Source of the DNA: Poteriospumella lacustris
Lineage: Eukaryota > Sar > Chrysophyceae > Chromulinales > Dinobryaceae
Assembly: GCA_008000375.1 (NCBI GenBank)
Contig: SMOI01000039.1
Span: forward strand, 1-64,000
DNA: 64,000 nucleotides
Reading direction: 5' to 3'
Below are positions 44,101-56,050 of this stretch, one piece after another. Position 1 is the first letter of the stretch. Every line of letters begins with the position of its first letter. Under the pieces are notes generated by a model. The model had not been told where the DNA came from. It searched no databases and was given only the letters and a program-made list of their open reading frames with translations. A program made the position numbers and the translations under genes.

Positions 44101-47100
44101 GTGTTCATTCAAAAACTCGTCGCGCAATTGGAAGGCTTCCAACAACACCTGCTGGCCCACGGCTGGGTGCAAGAGAATGTCTTCCGACGGTTGTTGCTCC
44201 GGGCGGTGCATGCCCTGGGCATTGAAAACGAACACCAAATGATGAACGCCTCGACGCAGATGCCGTTGATTGTGAAGAAGTTTCTGTCGGAGCTGTTGCG
44301 GGTCCATCGCAAACGATTGAACGAGGTGGATTTGCGGCTGTTGTACAATCTGTACTTTGAAGCGGTGTACAACCCCGAGACGGACTGTCCCACGACGATT
44401 ACGATGGAATTGGAGCATCAAGAGACGACGGGGACGAGCAATGGTCCAACCACCGCCACCGCAACTGCCACCGCCACGGCGGCACCAGAACCAGCCGCTA
44501 CGACCGCTACCAATGGCCTCACCAATAATGCCAAGGCGGCTACCTCCGAGGCGGCGGTGATGGCCGCCATTCGTCACGGTCGGTCGCAGCAACAGGAAGA
44601 CTACGGCTACGACGACGACGAGGCCAACGGTGACCAACAGGACCATTTCTTGTCCCCCGCGCAACGTTCCCCACACCGCACCCTCTGCGAACTCCTGCAA
44701 CAACAGAACTTGCGCATGCAAGTCATTCAAACGCAGGGCGCCTCCGCCGTCTTTCCCGGCGACCCCACCCTCATGGACAGTGTCAACCACACGTACCACG
44801 GCTTCTTTTGTGTCGTGGGCGAACCGGGCGTCGGGAAATCGACGTTGATTCGGAAGCTGTTGCAACAAATGGAAACGATTCTGGCGAATACGCAGAAGAA
44901 AATCTTCGAAGTCACTGCGGATTACCTCAAAATCCACCCGCATCGGATCCACCCCGCGTTGGTGCATCACATGCCCGGCGGAAGTGGTATGCTCTTTGGG
45001 GACATTGATGATTCGCAGGGTCTGCTGCGGGCCCTGGGTGAGCCGATGAAAGCGTCATCCACGAATCGCGATTGGCATTTCTTCCACTTGGACGTCTGGT
45101 CGTCGTCGCAGTATCTGGACTACGTGGTGCCCAGTCAAACGTATTTGCATCAACGGTTTCCCTCGTTGGCCGCGTCCGTCTTTTGTGAAATGACGGATTT
45201 GCAAGACTTGACGCCGACCGCGTTGGGCAGTTTGAAATTGATTTGGATGCCGAACACCGACCGCGATTTCACGTTGGACGACATTTTGGATCAGTCGTTG
45301 AAGCGGTACGCCTCGGCCGGTGGACAACTCTTTCGCACGCACATGAAACACCTGGCGCAGGTGTACATTCGTCCGTGTTTGACCCAGTTCCCCGCCGTGA
45401 AGCAGTATCCGCAACATGTGTACGTCCTGGCGGAGAAAATGGTGCACTTGACGGTGCTGTTGTTTCAGTACTTCGCGTTCCCCACGCAGAATTTGTTGGC
45501 GGGCGTCTCTGGTGGTGGCGGTGGCGGTGGTGGCGGTGGAGGAGGAGGTGGTAGCGGTGCTGCGGGCGGTGGAGGTGGCCTGTCGATGCACGACGAGTTC
45601 ACGTTGACGGGCGCTCGGAAAGGTGTCTCGCCGAGGACGTTGGGCCGCTACGACGAAGAGAATTTACGTCGCGTGATGATCTACGCATGTGTCTGGGTGA
45701 TGGGCTGCAGTTCGTATGCCCACCGGGCGGCGTTTGAAGGATGGTTTCGGGCGGCGTTTGTGGACGACCATGTGAAGGAGTATGTGGAGAAGAAGAAGGC
45801 GAGTGTGTATCCGTTCTTGGACGTCGTCGCGTCGGCGATGACGACCAATATCACCACCAGCAGCGGCAGTGGTGGCGGTGGTGGTAACGGTCCGAACGGA
45901 GGCAAGAAAGGCACACAGAGCAGTACGTCCTCTCATGAACCAGAAGCGAAGCATCTGCAGAGCCGTAGCATCTATGATTACGTCCTCCACCGCGTCGAGG
46001 GCAAGACGTGGTCGGTGGATTGGATTCACAGTGGCCACTATTTCTTGCCGAAGATGCGGGACGACAAGGAGCCCACCACGTCGTTTGCGGCGTCCAAGGA
46101 TTCGTTGTTGTTCACCGATCAATTGATCACGTCGAATGGGGCGATGTGTATTGTCCCCACGTTGGGGTATGTCTCGTTGTCGCTCGTCCATGCGGCGATG
46201 ATGCATACGACGGGGTTTCTGGAGCATCGGTCGAGTGGGTTGTTGTTGTACAGTTACCAACACGGCACGGGCCGGTCGTCGTTGCTGCAGAATTTGGCGT
46301 ATCAAGTGTCGCAACCGGACAACCCCTTTGCGTATTTCCCCACGTGTCCCCGTTGGATTTATTATGGACGCGACGACAAATCGGCGTCGCATTTGCAACG
46401 GGCGGTGACGACCGCGCAGATCCGCTTTGAACATCAACGAATCGAACGTGGCTTGGCGAATTTTGGGGTCATCTTTGTCGACGATGTGTCGTTGTTGTCC
46501 GATAACCATCACCATCACCACCACGACGGGGCCGGATCGGGGACGATGGCGGTCTCCCGTGCGGGCGAAGTCTTGCGCTCGATCTTGGAGAATCGTGAGT
46601 ACTTTGACCCCGCCACCCGCAAATTTCGGACGTTGTGGTACCCGACCGTGGTCTCGTCGATGCAAATACGTGCGCATGCGACCCGCTCGGAAGGCGACCG
46701 TGCGTGGAATCAACAGTTCCGTCGGTACACGCAGCATTTCTTGTTGTACGAAGTGCCCCCGTCGCAGGTACGTGACGTGTTGGCGAATTACGTGCGGTTG
46801 TACGTCGGTTGGGGCATTGAATACGACTTGTTGGGCGATTTGAGTCGCTTCACGCATCACTATTTCGAAACCTTGCATCGCTGTGTCACCCTCGAAACGG
46901 AACAAACCACGTGGCTCGCGGAACGGTCGTTTACCGCCGCCGAACGGTTGTTGATCATTTCCCTGCGGGATACCAGCCCCGCGCTGTGGAGTGGCTGGAT
47001 GATGAAAACCCTCGCGGCGTCGATCCGTAGTTTGGACAGCATCGCCCCGTTGGACATTGTCAAAGTCTGGGACCGCCTCCTGGCGGACATCTCCGTTCGC

Positions 47101-50100
47101 CACGTGCAATACCCCAAGATCCAAGACTTGTTCAGTCGGACGATGGAACTCTGTTTGAATGGGCCACCGTCCACCCCGGTACCACCACCGGCGGCGGCGG
47201 CGGTGACGGTGGCGGGTGCAGCCACGGCGGCTGCCGTAGCTGCTGCTGCTACGTCCAAAGGCGACTTTGCGACCATCTACACGAGTGGACTGCTGTACGA
47301 AGGGGAGTCCGCCCTGCTCCAAGACTTGGCGTCGTCCCCGATCGTGTCGATGTTGGAGAAAGAACGGGCGAATCGGATGTCCAATTTGGAAATGTTGCAA
47401 CAGTCCGCGAATGCCCCCGGTACCGACGAAGCCATTAGCTACGCCCGCAACTGCTTGGGTTATTTCAAGACCGGACCCGAGGTCTTCCCGACGCTGTTGA
47501 CGATGGAATATGTGCGCGATACCATTTGGAAGAGCTTACACGACGAAACCCGCCACCAACAATTGCACGACGAGTACCCGTTCTACGCGCTGCTGTTGAA
47601 AACCCAACGGAACACGACGGGCTTTTGGACCGATATCTTACGACTCGTCGCGACCATTGCCACGAATCGGATCACCATTCCGCGCGATCTGTTGGTGGCG
47701 TCGGTGGTACACACGGCGGGGGGACCCCCACAACCCCCGCAACTGCCCATTCAACAGGCATTGTCCCATCCCCGGTCGATTATTCTCATGCCCACGACGA
47801 ATATGCATCGTATTCACCCACGGGTCTACTTCGCCGCGCAGTATTTCCCGCACATGACCGTGGAAACCTTGTCGATTGGGTGTGCCAAGGTCCATGCGTC
47901 GACGACCGCTTCGATGATGGTACCGCCCACCTCCACGAACCATGCGATGGAGGCCACCACCGCGAACGATGTGAAGCTGATGCACGCGGCTTCGGGTGCT
48001 TCGGGTGCTTCGGGCGACGGTGGATTCACATCGTCGTCATCGCCGTCGATGGGGATGCCGATGGCCTCGGAGACGAATGACATTGAGTTGCGGTTGATCC
48101 GTGCGATTATGCTGGACCCAGAGGTGTTGCGGCGGTTCAAAGAACATTTGACGTCGTTTGGGTGTGCGACGTTGATCGACCCCCTCGTGCGGAACGCCAT
48201 GGCCGCCCGGTACGGCGAAGGGTTGGTCCTGCTCATTGCCCAGGCCGAACACGTCTTTGCCACCATCGATTCGACGGAGACGGATACCACCGTCACCACC
48301 AACACCACCAACACCACCACCACCACCACTGGGTCCTCGATACCGTTTGGTGGCCATGCACGACATGGAACCACTGCTACTACCACCTCCACCGGTGGTG
48401 GTACGGCCACACCCACCACCACCGCCGGTGCTTCCACCGCTCTTTCCTCACCGAAAGAAACGATTTGGATCATCGAAAACGACGACGATTTCACCGGCGA
48501 CTCGCATGACCCACGGTTCATTGCGAATTACTTCCACGAAGTCTTGCAAATGATGTTGCTGGAAACCCCGCAACTCTACGAGTTCATCAGTCTCTTGAAC
48601 CCGTTGTTGGATCCCCGGCTCTACGACAATGTCCGTCGTACCTTGGTGCATTTCCAACAACGCCAACAGATCGTGTTGTCCCTCCGGGCCTTGTACGCTG
48701 ATCAATTGGGCCATGTCCTACGAACGACGAAACGGTTGGTGAAAGTGATTCATTTGCATCCCGAGTCGGAGGAAGGCGAGAAACTCACGAAACTGTTGGA
48801 AGTCCTCCCGGAGAAGATGGAAGTGGGGTTGGATCGGCATAAGTTCATGGTGGCCTTGCATGGCTTTGCGGATTGGTATGCAGTCGAGCGGCATACGAGT
48901 TTGAATCGGATGGTCTTTGACATTGACGAGTACAACATCTTTGACATGGTCCAACGGTTGATGCAGAAGGAAGATGCGGTGAAGAACATGGATTTGCGGT
49001 TGAAATTGTTGCATTATTTGTTGCGGTTGGCGGGGTATGTCGAGGCGAAACACCCGCTGACCGGGGAGACCCAAGCGTTGTTTTTGCCACAAATGATCAC
49101 GTGGGATGGTCCGTCGGCTACGGCCAGCAGTGCCGCAGTCGTGGCGGGGGCTGCCAGTGCCAGCGGGGCCAGTGCCAGTCCGGCACGTGCATCTGCGGCG
49201 ATGGGTTTACGTCGACGGAGTAGTACCGGTGCGTTGATGGTGGGGCCTGCCTATGCGGGTACGTTGATCTTGGCCTGTGATATGATGTTCGTCTCGTCGG
49301 CGTTGCATTGCGACGCGTGGGTGTCGCATCATGGTCACCACGGACACCAGCATCGCCTGCATCACTCGAAGCTCTTTCAACGGACACATCCCCACAAGGA
49401 GTTGCAGCAATTGTCGATGGAGGCGACGATCCATGAAGAGGAGGCGGCGCGGAGTGGCGCCGCGGGTGGGGTCGACGCGTCCCATGCCGCACCACAGGAT
49501 GGTTCTGGCGGTGGTGCTGGTGCTGGTGGTGGTGGCGGTGCGCACCATTCACACGGCCATCCTCAGCAGCATCACCCGATTCCCGAGTTCTTGCACGCCA
49601 TGTTGGAGCCGCTCCTCCACGAGCATTTCCTTGGCGACATTCGCTCGATGCAATCGTTGCTGTTGGCCGTCGCGATGGCGATGTGTTTGAACGAGGATCC
49701 CACCGCGACGGTGATCATGACCCCGAAATGGGACTTGGTGCACAAGCTGTTTCGGTTGTTTTTGTCGTTGCCCACGCGGGCGACGTGCAAGGGCTTCCTG
49801 GCCTCGTTGGCGTATGGAATCGCGTCGGAATCGACGATGGTGATCAACGATTATACCTTTTTGGCGGCCCCGTTCTTGGATCATGTCCTCGACCATGATT
49901 TGCATTTGGGCACCAGTGCCGCGAATATGTCCGACGTGAACTTGAACGTCCATTGTTTGACCTGGAAGCTGCATCCCATTCATCATTACCATCCCGCCGC
50001 CGCCGGTGGCCCACCTACCGCTTCTTCTTCGTCTCCGTCTACGGCCGCCGCCAACGCGGGTACGAAACCCCCACCATCTTCGTCCACCACCGCGACCAGT

Positions 50101-53100
50101 GGTAGTCACAAACGGAAACACGACGTCGAAGATTTAGCGCCCACGACGGTGAACATTACACGGGCGGACATTGGCATCGCCACCGATTTGATGCTCGTTC
50201 ATCTGTTGAGTCATCACATGTTCACGACGTTGCATGCGGAATTGCAAGCGGCGTGGAACCAGAAAATGGACACGGTGAAGCAGACGATGGATACGTTGCA
50301 GTATCTCACGAGCCACGTGACGGAATACGAACAACTGCCCGGCATGAAATTCCAGAACCTGCTACAGGCGGAGCACGAGGAGCATTTCGAACGGTTGTGG
50401 TATGAAGCCCGCGCCCGGTTGTTGCGTGCGATGGAAGCGAATATCCTGTTGTCGACGAATGTCTTCAAGTTCATTCGGACGTACGACAAGACCCGTCAGT
50501 TCATGGCGTGGTTTTCGAGCTTCTTGGTGCTGCTGGAAGACGCGATTCTCTTGCAGGATCACGACACGGCCGGTGAAGAATTACGGCACAACATTGGCCT
50601 CGCCTCGATGAAAGCGCTGTCGGTGTTGACCCCGCACATGATCACCCACGAAGGCGATCGGATTTGGTTGTTGTTCAACCTGTTTTTGGATTATTTCTTT
50701 GCGACCGATGGGAGTCGCTCGGAATACGTGCTGGGTGAACAAAGCCGACAGCAGTTTCTCCAGTGTTTGCAGGTCCTGACGCCGACGGAAGCGATCAGCA
50801 AACAGATGGGGATGGATGCCTTCTTGGGCATCGTCCGGAAGGAGAAAATCGTGGTGAACAACCACAGCAGCCATGGCCATGGGAAAGGCGGCGGCGGATC
50901 CTCCCGCTTGTCCCGTCACAACTCGGGGATTCATTCGATTTCCGAAGAAGATTCGACACACGACGACGACAGCACGGCCGATGACCACAGCAGTCGCGCG
51001 GACACCGATACCCGGGGCGACAGCAGTGCCTACCGAGGTATGTTGGGCGACTTGGTGTTGAATGCGAGCCATTTCAAGGAATACACGGTGATCGCGGCGC
51101 ATTCGCGTGCGGCGTTGAAGCATGCCTTGCAGACGATCGCCCAGTTGTGTTCCTCGGGTACGTTGAATCAATCGTTTTATGCGTCGTATTGCCTACACGA
51201 GGAAGCGGATCAGTTGCCTCGTCCGGACGGAAGCGGCGGTGGTAGTGGTGGTAGTGGTGGCGCAGGAGCCAACGGCGGCGGAGGAGGGCATAGTCTGGGC
51301 ATCGTCTCGAACAATTCGTCGGTCTTGTCGGCCATTGACACCGCGATTGATGAATGGATCGAATGGGCGTCGGATACGACGGTGGATCTGCAGGATATGC
51401 CCTGGTACGCCGGTGGGGATGACCGACCCCCGTTGAATCCCCTGGAAGAACTGTTGTTGATTCTCGTGCTGAAGCCGGCGTTGTTGCCGCAGGTGTTGTT
51501 TGACAAGATCTGTGTGATCGGCTATGACGTGGATGCCTCGACGGTCCGAGCACTGCTGTTGTCGGAAGAGAGTTTGAAGCGTGGTTTCCATCACACGTCA
51601 CGGATGAGTAATACCACCGCCGCTACGGGGGCGGCGGGCAACAAGCATCGCGGTGGTGCTGGAGGAGGAGCGGACGACGATGAATTGCTGTTGTATTTTG
51701 ACGAAGAAGAAGAAGACATCGGTTGCGTCGTCCATTCCGGCGGCAGTGCGCAACGCCAGGGCTTTCCGATCATCTTGGCGACGGCGGACGAAGAAGAAAT
51801 GGCGAAACATCACGAAGAACACCAAAAGCGACGGAACTCGATGTTGGAACACAAGCTCCAGGCGATGATGACCCGTCGTATGCATCGACAACGGAGTTAT
51901 TCGGAACAATCGCATCGCCAAGACGATGCTACCAGTCGGTTGGTGGTGCATTCCTTCTTGACCGTCCCGAGTGATCATTCCGTCGATGCGTTTCAAGCGT
52001 CGTTGGAAGCGTTGATCGCCTTCTTGAAACAAGAATTGTCCGGGGGCGAGATCTATATCCCACCCGCTTTGCTCTTGGCGTCGATGTCCAGTGATCGGAA
52101 TCATTCGAGTATGATGCAGTACATGCGACGTCAACGCTCCGTCAGCAATGATTATTCCAATGGCCCTGCCACCGGTGGTGGTGGAGGGATGGTCTCACCG
52201 CGTCGCTCGATTGCAGCAGATGCCACTGGTGCGAACAAGGGACCGCCTCATGCCTTGGCCCTGGCATCGACGATTACCTTCGATATGACGAATCGGCCGT
52301 GTACCTTGGCCATCCGGTTGTTGTTCGAAAACGAAGAACAACTCGCGTTGAATTCGAGTATGAACGTACCGCTGTGGTTTGACGAAGCGGCGGCATTCTT
52401 GAGCAATCCGACGAGTACGGTCACGGGCGGTGTCGGGGAGAATACCTCGGTGGATCCCGTGCGATCGACCTCGGCACCCCCACTGATGGGTAGCAGTGAC
52501 GGCAGCGTTGATGGTGGTAGCGGCGGTGGCGGTGGCGGCGGCGGTGGTGGATATGGGAAGAAAGGACGAGACCATGACCCGTTCAGTGTCTGGTCGTCGT
52601 CGGTCTCGGCGACGGTCTTACCCATTGACGATGAAAATGAAGACGACGCGTTGCGTTGTGATGCCTATCGCCATTGGAAAGTGTTTCCCCTCGCGCGTAT
52701 CAAACGGTTGTTGGAAGAACAATACCCCAACGTCCACATCGTCTTCTATGCCGACGATGGCAGTGACCACATCTTTGAATTGAACGAGATCGCGGAGGTA
52801 GGATTGTCCTTGATCTCTCAACCACCCCCGCTACCCACCGCCGACGTTCCGATGCTGCGACAAGCCTTTGCCCACAGCCGCGACGACGAACGTACCTCCA
52901 CCGGTGGTGGTGCCCCGTTGCTGTTGTTGCCGCAAAGTGAGACGATTCACAAGTATCACTGGGGTTACCCGTATTATACGCCGTTGATGCCGACCCACAG
53001 TGAATACAGCGACGAATTGATTCTGTGGCGCCTGCGCAACAATTTGCGGATTTTGTTTGACATGGGCCCTTCGTGGGAGCGTCCGTGGATGGGGCAACAT

Positions 53101-55383
53101 GCGCAATGGACGTACACCCTGATCAATCACGCCCCGTATCAACACAACCCGTTGCATATGCAACAATTGTATTCGTCGTTGCGTCAACCGATCATGTTGA
53201 CCGCGTCGAAACGCGAATTGGTGTCTCGGATCATGAATCGCTTGCGCTGGTTGTTGGTCTTGTTTCATACGGCGTTGCCGTATTCGGCCCCGAAGGACAG
53301 TGTCGAGTACAGTGACAGTGGTGAAACGGCGGCGATCAATTCGGAATCGTCGGGGCAGGTCGATCAAATCTTGCAGTATTACGATTACCGCGACGAAGCC
53401 CTCTGCAAAGCGGTGGAGATTGGCGAGGAATTGATTTTCCATCACGTGTTGTTGCTCTTGGAGCCCGCGTATCAAGCCTCGCATGCGCATCATCATTTCA
53501 ACAGCAACGGTGGTGTCGGGGGTGGCGTATCTCGTGTGCATTCGTCGGGAGCATCGTCGGACGCTGTGGGCTTGGACGACCCGTTACTGGCCTCCATGTT
53601 CCCCGACGGCATGCATGGCGGCACCTCCCGTCCTGAATCCTCCGCGATGGCCGCGTTGGACGTCTCGATCACCGATCAGTTCTTGTTGGTGTTGCAAGAA
53701 GCGATTTTGAATGGCGCGTACCAGGGCAACGACTTGGGCATGCATGATTACGGCCAAGACTTACGGATGCGGAGTGTCTTCCAAAGCATCTTTGCCCCGC
53801 ATTGTTTGGATTTACAAGTCGCGTATATGGTATTGAATGCGATTCCGTTGCCGTTGGGGTTCGATCCCTCGCATGCCCAGACCTTTGTGAATCAATTGAG
53901 TGATTATGTGGAATCGCATCCGGATTGTGGCTGTTTTGAGGATTTGGGCTATTTGAACATCAGTTTGTGTCACCATCGCAACGTGGTGCGCTGGCAAAGT
54001 GGCGTGAAACGGTATTTGATGCGGCAGACGTTTTTACCGCCGAAGGATTTGCATCATCATCCCTCGTGTTCGACGAGTGGGTTGTTGTTGTCGGAGAATA
54101 CGGTGTTTCGGTTCAGTCGTCATATGAATGAAGACATTCGGGATGGGCTACGACGCATGTTGGAGTTGTTACCGAACGAAATCCACGTCGACAGCAAAGA
54201 ATACCAACGCCAAATGCAAGCCCATTCGTTACAAAACGAGGCACAAATGACTACGTTTAAAGGGCGTCAAACTCGGGTCGGGGCGGGTCCACACATGTCA
54301 GCCTTGGGAGGAGGAGGCGGCGGAGGTGATGCCGCCAACAAGCCCCGTCGAGCCGGCCAACGTATGTTGTTACGTTTCCAATCGCATGAATACGATGTCC
54401 TGTGGGCGTATTTGTTGTCGGAGATTGTCGCGTTGAATCGTCGGATTCGTCATTGGCGGGACTACCTCCAGTATCTGTTGACGATGGATACCCAAGGGTG
54501 GAAAGACCACGTGTTGCATCATTTACCCGGTCGGAAATGTGACGACGATTGGCAGGATTTGTTTTTGCAGTTGCAAGCCGGGATGGTGCCCAATGTCTGG
54601 TGTTCGGGGTCGTTGTTGTATTACGTCTTCGAAGCGGGCCACAATGGCAGTCGTTGTTCGCAACATTTGCATCATACGTTGGGGCATCATCAACACATCC
54701 CCATTGACGCGTGGATGCAACATCTGTTTCGCGATGCCCGTCAATTCATGCATCAGTGGTTGAGTACGGGGCAATACGCCAAGAACAAACCCATCCCGTG
54801 GCATGTGTTCACGAATCCCGAGGGTCTGTTGTTTGCGTTGCGTGAATCGTTCTCTACCCAGACCGATTCGGGTGTGGACAAGGTCCATTTGCATACCCGT
54901 TTGTATCCCATGCCGAAGAGTAATGATCACCACCATGCGGCATCGGCAGCGGTGGCGGGGGTGGTGGAAAGCAAAGCGACGGAAGAACAAATCCAAAGTT
55001 TGGGTTGTTATTTGCAATTGGGACCGATCTATGTCTTGAATGGTCTGTATTCCCAACGATCAGATACGTTGGACTTGTTGCCCCCGTTCTATGTCATGCA
55101 ACATGGTGGTACTTGTCAAACGAATGGAGCGCATCATTCCGTCAATGACAGTGCAATGGTCTTGCACGTCTGGACGTCGTTGGAGGTGCAGGGCTTGCAT
55201 GCGGATCAGTATCTCTGTCCTGTGCATTTGCGGTCGATGACCGCTCCACGGAGCTTGATTCAACGCGATCAACATACCCTGCAACCGCCGGTCTTACGTG
55301 TTCCCTGCACGACGACGGAAGATATTCAAGAGTGTGAGATTCAACGGGTTGCTCTCTTCGCAGGGCCCAATTGGCTCATTTAA
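38161..55383 (+). CDS. DNHD1: giant divergent dynein heavy chain homologue (DNHD1-like) with inactivated AAA1
   Basis: Two exons, 38161-38985 and 39064-55383 (78-bp intron, phase 0), 5,714 aa; the second exon is a 16.3-kb open frame. Dynein identity: end of the linker YGMIYQGFRAKLVVTPL then TERCIYALTTAFHAL, the AAA1 entry of heavy chains. But the AAA1 P-loop (normally GPAGTGKTET) reads VLAGQSNEST at residue 1746 and the Walker B (CFDEFNR) reads LWVSLRARE near 1799, so AAA1 cannot hydrolyse ATP. AAA2 keeps a perfect P-loop, GEPGVGKST at 2194, with a degenerate Walker B (WHFFHLDVW). AAA3 has HGTGRSS (Lys lost) near 2675 and IFVDD near 2748. No P-loop is visible in AAA4 and no standard stalk/MTBD is recognised. 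The C-terminal dynein domain is present (VPNVWCSG, GLYSQRSDTLDL, YLCPVHLRSM). This pattern fits DNHD1, a flagellum-linked non-motor dynein relative (human 4,753 aa). Poly-Gly, Ser and His loops account for extra length. Confidence 0.85.
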
Positions 55384-55767
55384 AAACAAATTCGTTCGGA
55401 GGCCCAACCACTGACACCAAAAGACACACAAAGACACACAAAGACACAGGGAGGAGGCGCATAGCAGCGTCTCTGTTCGGTTTCGCATACAATCTTCTTG
55501 TTTGTTTTTACGCTGGACAACGCTCTGCTGCCAATCGGGCGATGAGGTTTTGATTTGATTTGATTTGATTTTCGTTGACAACCGCATTTTCTGATCGCTT
55601 CGCGGTGTACACTTGTAGTCCTGTAAGCCACCACGCTTACTTTTGATTTCTCTCCATTTATTGATTTCTCTTGCGACTGCAACATAAATATCTTCACTCC
55701 ATTAATCTCAACGCGTGGAAAGAAGGATGCATACATACAGAAGACGTAACAGCCTCGTGCGGCTTGN
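55384..55767. other. intergenic DNA up to the scaffold gap
   Basis: No gene seen. Short repeats: AAAGACACAC units near 55418-55450 and TTGAT pentamers near 55552-55575. Contains the 3' UTR of the dynein-like gene. Confidence 0.55.
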
Positions 55768-55866
55768 NNNNNNNNNNNNNNNNNNNNNNNNNNNNNNNNN
55801 NNNNNNNNNNNNNNNNNNNNNNNNNNNNNNNNNNNNNNNNNNNNNNNNNNNNNNNNNNNNNNNNNN
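55768..55866. other. assembly gap (run of N)
   Basis: About 99 consecutive Ns, probably a fixed-size placeholder; true size and order of the flanks are not proven by the sequence. Confidence 0.99.
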
Positions 55867-56050
55867 CTTTGATTCAGGTCGCATGCGAAGAGGCAAGGCT
55901 AATTTCGCTGAGAACATAGCGTCATACTTAATCGTAGGAGTGCGTATACCTACGAGCAAACCACCCAAACCTTCCACAAAACGCTTCTGAAAGAGAATAT
56001 TTAATACCCAGTTTCGGTTCCTGCACAGTGTCACTGTCATTTCTAATTAA
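55867..56050. other. upstream region of the coiled-coil gene
   Basis: 184 bp between the gap and the ATG at 56051. No feature recognised; an in-gap upstream exon cannot be excluded. Confidence 0.45.

Noticed and set aside
40453-47400. Long antisense frames (up to 578 codons) inside the dynein-like gene
   Set aside because: Arg/His/Gln-rich translations typical of the strand opposite a GC-rich coding exon; the + frame carries dynein motifs.
55671-56040. Frames running through the N run
   Set aside because: Artefacts of translating Ns.
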